DNA of 64,000 nucleotides. Source: Diphasiastrum complanatum (lineage: Eukaryota > Streptophyta > Lycopodiopsida > Lycopodiales > Lycopodiaceae). The notes beneath the pieces are model-generated. The model saw only the letters and a list, made by a program, of their open reading frames with translations, ran no database searches and had not been told where the DNA came from. Positions 1-10,301 of the stretch are shown piece after piece. Within the stretch, counting starts at the first letter, position 1; each line of letters starts with the position of its first letter. The stretch covers positions 15,934,711-15,998,710 of the forward strand of contig CM055097.1 of the NCBI GenBank assembly GCA_029204225.1. The letters run 5' to 3'. Position numbers and translations under genes: made by a program.

Positions 1-460
1 CTCGTGGTTCTTTTGGTATCTGTGGAGGAGGCGCCACTGCATTCCCTCTAGTTGCCTCCAACTCTTCAAACCTGGCTTCGTGCTGTGTTAGCCTGTCTCT
101 CATTTCTCTAGCAAGGTCGAATTGAGTAAGGTTCATGGCTCGTAAAGATGTTTGCCATTCTTTCCTTTTTGTTTCTCTGTCCTTCTTCACCTCGCTAAGC
201 ATAGCTGTCATTGCACTTGATAAATATTGCCGCATCTTCACTTCAAAGAGGTCTTATTGCGTCTCTGGCATGGGTTCGTCTCTTGGTGTAGGTTTAGAAG
301 GGCCACCCATCTCTTCTTGGAGAGGCGCCACTGTGGAGTGCATATGCTCTTTCTTTCTTGACTTGGACCTGGTGCCATCTCGATGCATGCGGGAACCGTA
401 TTCTCGAACCTGCTCCTCTTCGTCCGTCAATGCTCGTAACTCATCAAGGTGGTCGTCCAT
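1..460 (-). pseudogene. Ty3/gypsy gag-like N-terminal piece
   Basis: Read on the minus strand from about 460 down to the window edge, one frame gives a charged, probably coiled-coil sequence (DLAREMRDRL, then EARFEELEATRG and a proline-rich APPPQIPKEP), interrupted by a stop at 254-256. This composition is usual for the N-terminal part of plant gypsy gag, but no capsid core or zinc knuckle falls inside the window. It lies downstream (element sense) of a primer-binding site at 1283-1294 and an LTR at 1297-2214, which supports reading it as the gag start of the same element. The rest of the element is outside the window. Confidence 0.5.
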
Positions 461-812
461 TATAGTAAGAGGTGTACTTCCAACATATTATCGCCTCTAT
501 CCTTTTGATTTTTGAAAACCCTCCCTTCTGTGGTCGGGCCCCACAGCTCTCTTTTCTTCTTTATTAAATCAGCTTCAATGAAAATATCCCCTCCTCAAAC
601 TAGCACGCTCACATCACCTGAGAGCCAAGTAGGAACCAAGTCATTTGTGTCCAAGCAAGCACACAACAAACGGAACATACCAACCAAAGCAAACACAGAG
701 GATCCCTCTCAAGCCACAATCCCCCTTGAGACCAGACGTAGGACCTTTGCCTAGCCGCGCCCACACAAATCTATCACAGAATTAGCCCACGGAGAAACAT
801 CCATCCAACCAT
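461..812 (-). other. Untranslated leader of the left gypsy element
   Basis: Between the gag-like piece and the repeat array. No coding signal is seen on either strand; it is taken as part of the element's leader because it is bracketed by gag and primer site. Confidence 0.35.
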
Positions 813-1215
813 CCGTGCTTTCAACATTAAGCAGCACATTGCCTCAGTCACGCCCCACCACTTTTTGGTCGATAGCCCTTATAGCTAACCGATCAGTAAC
901 TATCCCGCACCAGCAGCTGACCGACCACCCATGCTTTACACCCGAATTCGAGCAGCATCTCTGTATCAATGCTTAACCCATACAGTTCGAATATGTCACC
1001 CCGCACCCCACAAGGCACAGACCGTGCTTTCACCAACCTAATGGCAGCACATTGCCTCATCCATCCTACGTGCAGATGGCGCCAGGCCTGAACTACGGGA
1101 ACTGGCCGTGCTTACACCTCAAGGGCAGCACCTTGCCTCATCAAGTCCCCCGTTCTGTCGACCACCCTGACCGTGGACGCACCCGTGCTTACACTGTGGG
1201 TAGCACCTTGCACAA
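813..1215 (-). repeat. Diverged tandem array in gypsy leader
   Basis: Five diverged units start with CCGTGCTT or a close variant at 813, 929, 1022, 1107 and 1183. Each is followed 15-25 bases later by a GCAGCAC or GCAGCAT block, and in most by TTGCCTCA. Spacing shrinks from about 116 to about 76 bases. The array lies between the primer-binding site and gag, so it belongs to the untranslated leader of the minus-strand element. Confidence 0.65.
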
Positions 1216-1282
1216 GGGTTGTCTTGACAAATCCCAAAACGTGGCCATCCCTGTGAGACTTGCGTAGCTGACCGGCTAGTCA

Positions 1283-1294
1283 GCTCTAATACCA
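1283..1294 (-). promoter_or_regulatory. Primer-binding site (initiator tRNA-Met type)
   Basis: The minus strand reads TGGTATTAGAGC, one base off the common plant primer site TGGTATCAGAGC that pairs with the 3' end of initiator tRNA-Met. It sits two bases inside the LTR end at 1297. This fixes the orientation of the left element as minus. Confidence 0.75.
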
Positions 1295-1296
1295 CA

Positions 1297-2214
1297 TGTA
1301 GCGCCGGCGCCTCAAAGGGTGCTAGGACTTGAGCGGTTTCCCCAACACGCGCTTAAGTCTAACATTCATCCATCATGCACTTACGTAAAAGCCAACTCAG
1401 AAACGTAACAAGCTTAACCATTCAGACTTAAGAAAACTGGAATCCCAACCAACCCGAAAGCCAACTCAGAATCCGTCCCCAAAAGGTAACCAAAGGCAAA
1501 GACAAGCCACACATGAAACCCAAGGCATAGTGGTTGCCAAACTGACCAATTGGCATAGCAGCAAGCCACACGTCGGTGACGTGGACCCTTAGGCGCCGAC
1601 GACGCAAAAAGGTTGTAGTAAGGGTCCTTCCACTTGGACCAGTCCCGGAGGCGAAACCGAAATGGTAACCATCCTCAAGGATCAACTTTATTATATCTGA
1701 AAAAGGTTAAATTCATACATAGACTGACCGGCCTCAAGGCCACCAACACGTGTTGGGCATTGTGCCTGGCTCGTGCTGGTAGAGGGAGCTCAGACCTGGC
1801 AACTGGATTCATGGCGCTGGTTGAGCTACCCAAGTTTCTGTCTGCCGGACTCCCCCTATAGTTTTGTTGTGATTCGACGCACCCCCTCTGTCCTGAAATA
1901 TAGTGCTTTCTGGTAAAGCACGCTTTTTAGGACTTAGTTTTTATTTTGTTGATTAAGCCTGGCAAGCCTGGCAGAATTAGTCTGGCTCCCGGACATGGGC
2001 CCCGGGAGCTGTGTCGGTGGCAGAATCAACTTGCTTCCTGACTAGGCCATGACTTGAGCTCCAAAGCTAGCTCATGACTTGTGACTACTTGACTGGCTCA
2101 CCACAGGTCGGAGGCTCAGTCCTTGACGTTCTAACTTGCTCTGGGACCTTAGAGAGTGTCACCCCTTAGAGTCTTACAAGGCACGCTGGGTGCACCGGAG
2201 TCAGCTTTACAACA
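1297..2214 (-). repeat. 5' LTR of the left gypsy element
   Basis: On the plus strand the segment starts TGTAGCG and ends TTTACAACA, so in element sense it has TG...CA ends, and the primer site abuts it. Length is 918 bases. A block around 1850-1925 (CCCCTATAG, then TGTGATTCG, ACCCCCTC and GGTAAAGCAC) is also present in the LTR at 28726-28795, showing that the two LTRs belong to related families. The matching 3' LTR is outside the window, so the 5-base flank at 2215-2219 cannot be tested as a target duplication. Confidence 0.7.
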
Positions 2215-2218
2215 TTGT

Positions 2219-2339
2219 GGGGGGGGGGGGGGGGGGGGATTTGCATTTTGCATTTTGCATTGATTTAAAATTTAGGGTAATATAAGAGTAGATAGTGCTA
2301 ATAAAATGAAGATTTAATAGAGAGAGAGAGAGAGAGAGA
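2219..2339. repeat. Simple repeats: G20, (TTTTGCA)3, (GA)10
   Basis: A run of 20 G at 2219-2238 is followed by three TTTTGCA-type units (2240-2260) and a GA run (about 2319-2339), directly outside the LTR edge. The exact G-run length should be treated as uncertain in any assembly. Confidence 0.9.
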
Positions 2340-2867
2340 ATTTGAAGCTTGCAATAATGGTTCAATTGTGTAATAGACTTATTTTTGAATTGCTAGTGTT
2401 TGAACAAAGATATTCAAAGAAAAGGAAAGAGAGCAAGCGTTGAAAGAGCGAACAAGCTTGCGCTCAATCTTTGAGCTTACCGGTGAGTTTGTGTTCTTTC
2501 AATTTTTTGATTATTTGAATACGTTACCTAAGATAGTAAAAAGTCAAATGTAATTCATTATTTTCATTTTGTTCAAAGCAGTGTCGTATTTTATCACATC
2601 ACACTAGAAATTAGTTAATATGTAAGAGTGAAATGTAGGTAATTAAAATTCCCAATCCTAGGAGGTGTGTAGTTTTTACTTTAAGTCGAGGTTCTAATCT
2701 TTCCTTGAATGAAAAAATCTACATGCCGCAGGGAGGGAATATGAGGCGACATTCTGAAATAGGACATAACTGCAAGGTTCGGGTATTGTAATTATCACAT
2801 TCAATTCTAACTATAAAAGTATTGCAATGAATATAAAAAAAAATTTGAATGCACGTGAATTTGAGTA
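2340..2867. other. AT-rich stretch without a recognised gene
   Basis: No long open frame, RNA gene or transposon end could be supported here. Confidence 0.5.
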
Positions 2868-3757
2868 TTAATAATCATAAATCATTCTCGTCATTCTCGT
2901 CAAGTCTTGACACTCATCTGAATCTAGGTCTAAGTATAATTGTATATTTTCGATCGTGTCTCTTTGATAATGTGAGCTACCCTCATATTCAACCTCCTCT
3001 TGTTCTAGTTCTATCTCATCCAAACGTGGGGGCCTCAAATTACCCTCAATTTGGCCTTGTACGATTGTAGGAATCTCATCATTTGCAATTGTATCTTCTT
3101 CTTCCGTCATTTCCATATTATTTGGAGCTTGGATGAGTAGTTCATATTCTTCCAAAACCACAAAATTAGGTGGTGGTTTGTCGTATCCAATGTTACAATA
3201 TCTTTTCTTTCAAACACATGTCGTTTTCTTGTATTAAGTTGGATCACATACCACCATCTTGGATCTATTCAATCTGGATGAAATATAATGTGCCAATGGA
3301 CGATATATAATATGCCAAAGAATTAAAAAATTTAAGTTAGTCTTATAAAATCGATACAGAAATAAGACATTAAGAATATTAATGACATTGGGATTGTAGA
3401 TTCTCACATGTTCGCAATGTCATGGCAATACTAAATTGTCATGAGAGTCCATTGATATACATTTTGTTGAGTCGATTTAAAAAAACATTGAGTTATCATT
3501 TCTAATTGTGGCTTGCTTCCACGATAGATGACCTTAAACCATTTTACGTCTAAAATCAAGTATTTGTCGTTAGTCTTGTAATCGACTTCATAAATATGTT
3601 GCAATGTGCCGACATAGCTTAGGTCGTCCGAAACGACATTCACGTCGCTCGCACTACAACGACTATCGTGTTGAAAATTGGCCATTATACCACAATCATA
3701 TGTATGTCGCTTGTTGTCAACTCTCTCAACGCGATAATGATGTCTATATGCCCACAT
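2868..3757 (-). pseudogene. CACTA-type (En/Spm) transposase gene piece, DUF4216-like
   Basis: The minus-strand frame at 3757-3431 contains HDSRC, then DDLSYVGTLQHIYEVDY and LDVKWFKVIY. That arrangement (a short 'tyr-gly-x-leu' block, an acidic patch, then a hydrophobic strand ending in a Trp-Phe pair) resembles the DUF4216 domain at the C-terminal end of plant CACTA TnpD-like transposases. Further downstream DPRWWYVIQL (after stops) fits the end of that domain, and an acidic tail follows at 3161-2868. Several stops break it, and no catalytic transposase domain or CACTA terminal repeat is seen. The family call is from motif memory and should be treated as moderate. Confidence 0.5.
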
Positions 3758-3855
3758 GGCAGTGTATGATTTATAGTAAAATACAAAAACAAAAACAAAA
3801 CAAATTTGTTTAAATTAAAATACTATTTATATATTGAGTAGTACAAAAACAAAAC

Positions 3856-4157
3856 TTCACAAAGACAATAATACACTAATCTTCCATCCACATCCGCGAA
3901 CAAATTCTCATTCCAATTTGGTCACTTCTTATCTTTTTTCGAATGCTTGTAACATCGTATCAAAAACCCATTCACGAGTGCATTTTGAAGGTAAAGGCTC
4001 CAAAGGTTTCACAAAGACAATACTACACTAATCTTCCATCCACATCCGCGAACAAATTCCCATTCCAATTTGGTCACTTCTTATATGTTTTCGAATGCTT
4101 GTAACATCGTATCAAAAACCCATTCACAAGTGCATTTTGAAGGTAAAGGCTCCAAAT
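3856..4157. repeat. Two tandem copies of a 152-base unit
   Basis: The segment beginning TTCACAAAGACAAT(A/C) at 3856 recurs at 4008, and CTTCCATCCACATCCGCG occurs at 3881 and 4033, a period of 152. The copies differ at only a few positions. On the minus strand both could encode the same CTCEWVFDTML-like peptide, so the duplication may lie within an old coding segment next to the CACTA-like piece. Confidence 0.85.
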
Positions 4158-4556
4158 GTTCGTCGTTCTCCAACGTTCTCCTTCTTCTTTGATTGATATT
4201 TCTTCTTCGTTTTGAAGTTATGTTTCTTTCCTTTTTGGCTTCTTCATAACTTGAAATCCACTTTTCCATTTATCCACAATTATATAATATGAACGTCTCA
4301 AGTTTCTCTTTTAATCGAGATCAAAGTCTCTTTTGCACACCATTTCCTTGTGGTACTTCACCCTTAACACCTTCATCTTCTTCTTCACATATCATTTTTG
4401 GACTTGCAGGATGCAATTGTGAGATTATTTCGGTGATATAAGTACAAGCCAACCTTCTTTTTCTAGATATATGACACATGGCATCAATCTATTGATTGCA
4501 TGGGCCACATCCTTTGGTTAGGTGTCACATCCCATGTGTAGAGGACAGCTCACACG

Positions 4557-5112
4557 TGTGGAATAAGCTGAAGTAGGCGAGTTTTGACTTCTAGAAGATT
4601 TCCAAGTAGATCTCCATGTAGAAAATTGGACCAAAAGTGCTCAAAATAGAAAGTTTGATCCAAGTGTCAATTTTGCATGATGAATCATCACATGACAAAG
4701 CACCCTCACACATGTGGGATCAGAGGGATGATCAGTACCACGAGCTCCCACTTTTTGTATATGTAGAGCCACATTTGGCCATAATCAGAGAAGCAACACC
4801 AATTTTGGTTTTGGAGGCAATTCTTGTCAATTTCATCATTTGTCTTGATTTTTTTTTATAGTTTTGAGTTCCTATCATATTGTACTTTGATTTCAGGCTG
4901 GAGTCCGTACTTTGACATGTTTTCACACGCGTGAAACCAGCAAGTACAACTCCCCTTCATTTATGATTGTTCTTGTTAGATTTTCTCATCTAAATTTGAT
5001 CTAGATTGATCTAAATCTTGTGTAGATTGGTAGATCAATTGTATCTAACATCCAATCACTCTTGTGGATCATTTTAGGATCCATTCTTGGTCCAATTTTG
5101 CAGATTTCCACA
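4557..5112 (+). repeat. 5' LTR of copia-like element I
   Basis: A segment starting TGTGGAA and ending TTCCACA (perfect 7-base inverted ends) is directly followed by a primer-binding site. It carries variants of the palindrome CACACGTGTG (exact copy at 4551-4560 overlapping the start; CACACATGTG at 4707; CACACGCGTG at 4925). An alternative start is the TGTCACA at 4523. The partner 3' LTR is missing, probably removed where the LINE begins. Confidence 0.6.
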
Positions 5113-5125
5113 TGGTATCGGAGCC
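5113..5125 (+). promoter_or_regulatory. Primer-binding site of copia-like element I
   Basis: TGGTATCGGAGCC directly follows the LTR end CACA; it differs by one base from the initiator tRNA-Met site TGGTATCAGAGCC. Confidence 0.8.
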
Positions 5126-6840
5126 AAGTACAAGAGGATTTATGAAGATTTGATGGGGTTGATCCAAAACTAAGCCCAAATTAGCAAGTTTTAAAAACTA
5201 GCTAATTTTGATGTGGCGAGTTGGCTAGGATAGGCATACTCAAAATTTATGGACAAAAACTTGTTGTGGGCTGAAGGGGTACTTTTCACACGTGCTAGAA
5301 TGTACAGTACCAGTTTTGGAGCCTTATGTTTCAGTTTGATGCTAAATCTCCCAAATTAACAAGTTTGTGGAAACTAGCTAATTTTGAGGTAGAGAGTTTG
5401 AATTGATAGCTAGATTCAATTTTTTTGTACCAAAACTTGTTGTAGGCTATAGGTGTACTTTCCACACGTGTGGGGCCATACACAACCTGTTTTGGTTGGG
5501 AAAATTCAAATTGATTCATAATTTGACTCATACACCCAAATTTAGAGATTTTTAGTGCAAATTCAAGCTTTTTCTATAAAGATTCTATTCCTATGATTTG
5601 TTCTTGGGTTAGATCATCCAAATAATTTATTTGAAGCTTGATTTCAGGTGCATTAAATGTGTTTCTCTGATTTTTTGAGTACATGTCAAAGTTGAGAGAG
5701 ATATTGCCAAAAATCATAGATTGAGTGATATGCAAGGTGAGAGATTGAAATCCATTGTACCATCACTCTAGATTTGTTCAAGAGTGATAGCCTTGCTATG
5801 TAGAGGGCAAGATCTAGAAGCTCATTTTGTGTTGGTATTGGTGGAGAGTTTGTCTTCTCCTAGGTGATCAAATCTTTCTAAGTGGCATTAGCTCTTTGAA
5901 GCACAATATCTTTGATTTTGAATTTCATTCCAACTCTTAAGAGGTAGAGTCATTGGTGGAATCCAATAGGGGTGAATGAATTCAATTTATTGAGCAAAAA
6001 TTGACATAGTATGTATGAAACTCAAAATAGTTCTATTCAACTTTCTTTGTGAGAGTGTGAGGGTCAATTTGTGATCCCATTGGATGTCTAGAATGAGGAG
6101 GAGTCCATATTTGAGTATTCATGCATGGTTGAGATCTTTGTGAATCTCTAGTTGTCTAATTTTTAAGCTTTGTGAAAAATTATTGACATAGGTTGTTATC
6201 AAACTATTACAAATCCATTCCAAATCTCAAGAGTGAGATTCTTTGGGGATTCCAAAAGGGGTGATTGGATCTTAATTTTATGTGTTTGAATCAAATGTAC
6301 ATGTCAAGTTTGAGTGATCTAGTGTAGATCCTATATTTTGTGAAAATTGGTGGTATAGTTTGTTGTCAAATCAAATCAAATTCATTCTTAATCTCAAGAG
6401 TGAGATTATTTGAGTCAAGAGTGAGTCCAAAAAAAGTGATTAAGTTTGATTTTCATGTGTTTGAAACAAAACCCATCTTTTGTTCAATAATCTCAAGTGT
6501 TAGTCAAGTGAAAAGGAAAATCTAGGTGTAAATCTTTTCATATCCATTTCAACTCTCAAAAAAAAGAGTGAGGCCAATAGGAGTTTATATATGATTTCTA
6601 TAGTGATTTGATTCAAAGATTGTGTGCTTTTGTCTTAGTGATCAAAGCAAAGTTTCCAAGTGACTAGTCATTAGTGTGAAGATTGATTCTTAGGTTTGTG
6701 AGCTAGATCTTTTGTAGATCCTTCTAGAGTATTGAATATGTTGAAGTATATTCTCTTGAGAGTCACAATTACATTTGTGAATCATGTCACGGGTTTTTAT
6801 TCACATGGCATCAATAGGTGGCATCCTATTGAAGGCAAGT
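5126..6840 (+). other. Long leader of copia-like element I with repeats
   Basis: About 1.7 kb without coding potential between primer site and first protein-like frame. It holds a diverged tandem duplication of period 175 (CCCAAATTA blocks at 5175 and 5350, each followed by ACTAGCTAATTTTGA and by a CACACGTG motif). Further on is a second array, with units containing CTCAAGAGTGAG and GGGGTGA-type blocks near 5923, 6213, 6381 and 6541. Confidence 0.6.
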
Positions 6841-7985
6841 AAGGATCTTAAGTGCAACCTTTGTGGCAAGGGAGGATATTTTTCCTCAAGATGCTACAAA
6901 AAGAAGACCAATCCATCCAAGGACAACCAAAGCAAGGGGCCGAGGTGAAGGATGGAGCTTCAAGTTTGAAATGCAAATACAAGAAGGACAAATCCAAGGA
7001 AAGGTGTTTCCTTTGTGGAAAGTTGAATGAGGCTTGGAGTCTCACAAGGACTTGCAAGAATTGTCTTCAAGAGTCCATCACAACACATGTCAAAACTTTT
7101 GAGATTTTTTATTTGGAAGTGCATTGTTTGGTTCAAGATGCAAAGGTAGATGTCACTTTCATGAAAGTAACTTGGATTTATTTCATGTCCTTGGAGAGTA
7201 GTCTGCTTGGAACTTTGGATAAGTTCAAACTTATTGCTATTATCCAAGAGAAATCAATCAAGAATAAGGAGCAATCACAAAATGAAAATAGTCTCATTTA
7301 TGCTCTCATGTCAACTTATGAAGAACCATTTTGCTTTGAAGAGATTTTTGTATCTCAAAGGTGGATTAAGGCAATACTAGTTGAGTGTGATGCCTTAAAA
7401 TATAGCAAAGCATGTTTTCCTTGTAAACTTACATTGAATATAAAGTCAAGAAAATGGAAATGTCTTCATAATGTAGATTCTTTTGTTTTCAATAAGACCA
7501 TGAATGATGTGTTCATTCATAAAGATGAAAATTGTAAGTTTTCAATCTTGAAGGCAGGTTGTAAACTTCTTATGAGAATACAGTGAAGCATCCAAAGTGG
7601 ACACTTATATCCATAAGCAAGTAGTTAGCCTTATTGAGATAGAAATACTTTTTGATTTCAATATTAGAAAAATCATGCCAAGTTGTGGTGATTTTTGGAC
7701 TTATGTTTCTAGTATAAGTAATCTTGATAATCGTAGGAAGTGCATATTGAATGGTCATGATTGTTGTGATCATTATGAGACATGGAGGTCTCATATTTCC
7801 ATCAAGAAGGAGCATCATGAAGAGGATCTTAAGGAGTCATCTCAAGGTTCAAGTGTGCCAAGGATTGAGGAGGAGAGTCCTTCTCAAGGTTCAAGTGTGC
7901 CAAGGATTGAGGAGGAGAGACTTTCACAAGTTGTGATTCCAAAAAGAAACTCAAGAAACATGGTTGAGCCCATGTGGCTCACATT
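6841..7985 (+). pseudogene. Decayed copia-like internal ORF with zinc-knuckle remnant
   Basis: Near 6853-6894 one frame reads CNLCGKGGYFSSRC, a CX2CX4(H to Y)X4C relic of a gag zinc knuckle, followed by lysine-rich KKKTNPSKDN. A shifted frame (6852-7586) stays open for 244 codons and includes CFLCGK, a second partial knuckle, but its remaining sequence is not recognised. The next frame (7597-8000) holds a 14-residue tandem repeat (SQGSSVPRIEEESP twice, 42-base period at 7841 and 7883) and ends in PKRNSRNMVEP, similar in style to the arginine/serine linker before reverse transcriptase in copia pol. No protease, integrase or RT is present. It looks like a non-autonomous derivative, cut off by the LINE at about 7985-8022. 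Confidence 0.5.
7841..7924 (+). repeat. 42-base tandem duplication (14-residue repeat)
   Basis: Two in-frame copies starting CTCAAGGTTCAAGTGTGCCA at 7841 and 7883; the second diverges at its end. Confidence 0.9.
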
Positions 7986-8021
7986 TCAAGGGAAAGAGGA
8001 GCATATCTCATGTGGTGTACA

Positions 8022-10300
8022 TCTCATACTTACTTTTTCCATCACCCACCTCCATCTAGCATGCATGGAGACTCCAAATTCCATCGGTATACCTAGGAGT
8101 CTGAATATAGCCCCTTCCTCAATGTGCATGCAGCCATTTCCCTTGAGGAACTCTGAATCCTTCCCTGATTTTTTCCTGTAGGCCGTCTTTGCATGGTTGA
8201 TTTCCTCCTCCAAAGCCAAGCAAAAGGTGTCTAGACTGTCAAATAGCTCTCTCTTTGACTGACCATCATCCTTCATTATGAAGTTTACATCATCCACAAA
8301 AGCCTGATTGCAAAGCCTGATACTCATCTTCACTTGGATAGGCTGAATTTTCCCCTCCTCTATCTTGCTTCTCACTAGGTAACTCAAGGCCTCCAAGGCT
8401 AGAATGAATAGGTAGGGTCTTAGCGGACAGCCATGTCTGATCACCCTCTCAAGCTAGAATGTATCAATCAATCTCCCATTGAGTATTGGCTGAGGCGTCC
8501 TTAAGGAGCACTGCAATATAATCTATGAACTGCGATCCTTAGCATGTCTAGTATGAAGCTCCACTCCATTCTGTCATAGGCCTTATACAAGTCAACTTTC
8601 ATGAAGATTACCTCCTCCCTTCTCATGTCTGCTAAAGCCAACCCTTCCGAAAGGCTGAAAATGACCTCCTATATGTGTCTTCCTGGGACAAAACTCTTTT
8701 ATTCCTCCCTAACCCAGCCAGCAAACCTCGGCTTCATACAATTAGCAAGAGCCTTCGCTAAGATTTTGTACCCCGTGGTGAGCATGGTGATGGGTGTCCA
8801 GTTTCTTATATTCCCTTTTGTCTCTTTTTTGTAAATGAGCTTAATGAGCCCCTGATTCATTAACTTCGGCAGTCCTCCCTTCAAGGTTGACTCCTCTCAT
8901 ACTTGTAACAATAGGAGTGCCACCTCCTCTGTAAAAGTGAAATAGAATTCAGCTCCAAGCCCATCAATGCCTAGTGACTTACACTTCTTCTGTTCTTTAA
9001 TGGCTTGTAAAATCTCCTCTAGGGTAAGGGGTCTATCCAGCATCTCTCTCTTCTCTGGGGATACCACCTTTGGGATCTTGCCCAACACCTGCTGCCTTGC
9101 TCTCATCTTACTCTCACTCATGTCCTCCTGCTTGTCCATTAGCTCTCTAAAGTAGTCCAATATATGTTGCTCATTATCTACCTCATTCCTGGCTATCTCT
9201 CCTTCTAGGCTTTCCAACAATGGGATGTGGTCCATGTGTTGCTTGATTTTGAAAGCTCTAAAAGTCTCCTTGATGGGTCTATCTCCTTTCCCAGCCCACC
9301 ACTTCCTGAAGAAGTTTTGAAGGTGCTCAATACTCAAACTCTTCTCTTCTAGCTCTCTAAGCCTGGTTTTTTCTGCCACCAGGTCAGCCCCTGCATCTTC
9401 TTCTCCCTTTCTCACTCTGTCCTCCAGTTCTTCCACCTTACGGTACAACTCTTCTCTTTCTTTTTTTCTCTTGGTAGCGATCTCCTTCTTAGCTCTGGCC
9501 AAAGTACTCTGAGTTATCTTGATGGCATTGATCCATCTCCTTGTGGCTGACCCTCTAACCAGGTATAGTTGTTGCCCCTCCTCTCCTGAATAAATGAGAA
9601 AAGTATAGGTTTGTGATTTGAGAAAGAGAAGTTTCTTTTGCTACTGTACTCCACTGAGGTCCCAATCTCCCTTAGTTGTTCCGAGATGTATCCTGTGTCA
9701 AGATGGGCCATTCTCAAGTGTTCTCCACTCTGCTGATTACTCCATGTGAAGTCCCTGTCTCCCTGGATTTTCATGAGATCCAGTGCCCTCATCATGGTTA
9801 GCCACTCTGCTAACTCCAAGTCTCTTACTTGACTCTCTTTTCTCTTGTATCTATCTAAGTTTTGCTCAACCATGTTGAAATCTCCTAGCAGCACCACATT
9901 GCCTCCCATGCCAGCTAACTCCTTCCAGAGAGAGATCTTTTCCATACTGGAGTTTCTTGCATAAATAAAGATGAACTTAACTTCCCTAAAGTTCTCTTGG
10001 AGAGTGACTTGGAGCCAGTCATGCCTCTTACTTTTTTTCACTTTTTCACCGTCTCTCCCAGCCTCCTGTGGATGCCTAGGGCGAGTCCTCCTACTTTTTT
10101 TGGATGGTCTGTCCAATGCCATTCATACTCCATGGAGATGAGCTCCATGTTCTTCCTCAGATGTCCTTGATCCACTTTTACTTCTTGCAGGCAAATCATA
10201 TTTGGCTGCACCTTGTTAACTCATAGCCAATTTCTCCAAGCCTTGGCCTTCAGCTCCTCCGTCAGGCCTCTGGTGTTTGCTGAAAGAACCAACATAAGTG
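8022..10300 (-). pseudogene. LINE ORF2: endonuclease plus partial reverse transcriptase
   Basis: The endonuclease part (10300 to about 9540) starts LVLSANTRGL with PNMICLQEVK, then VLLGDFNM and a terminal block with LDTGYIS and FSNHKPI. In active L1 enzymes these are LDR and SDH; here Arg is Thr and the catalytic Asp is Asn, so it should be inactive. A charged linker (9502-8897, ending KCKSLGIDGLGAEFY, normally SPGPDG) leads to RT blocks LIKLIYKKETKG and ILAKALANCMKP (8884-8699), then CPLRPYLFILALEAL and the polymerase box FVDDVNF (8444-7986), a variant of (Y/F)ADD. Several frameshifts separate these parts. The frame ends just after LGIPMEFGVSM, a conserved point before the thumb. Confidence 0.85.
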
Positions 10301-10301
10301 A

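Noticed and set aside
135-515. 126-codon plus-strand frame at the left edge
   Set aside because: It is the antisense shadow of the minus-strand gag-like sequence; the peptide has no recognisable domain.
813-1215. Possible CRISPR-like array
   Set aside because: Units are strongly diverged, unevenly spaced and lie in a gypsy leader in a eukaryotic genome; there are no uniform spacers.
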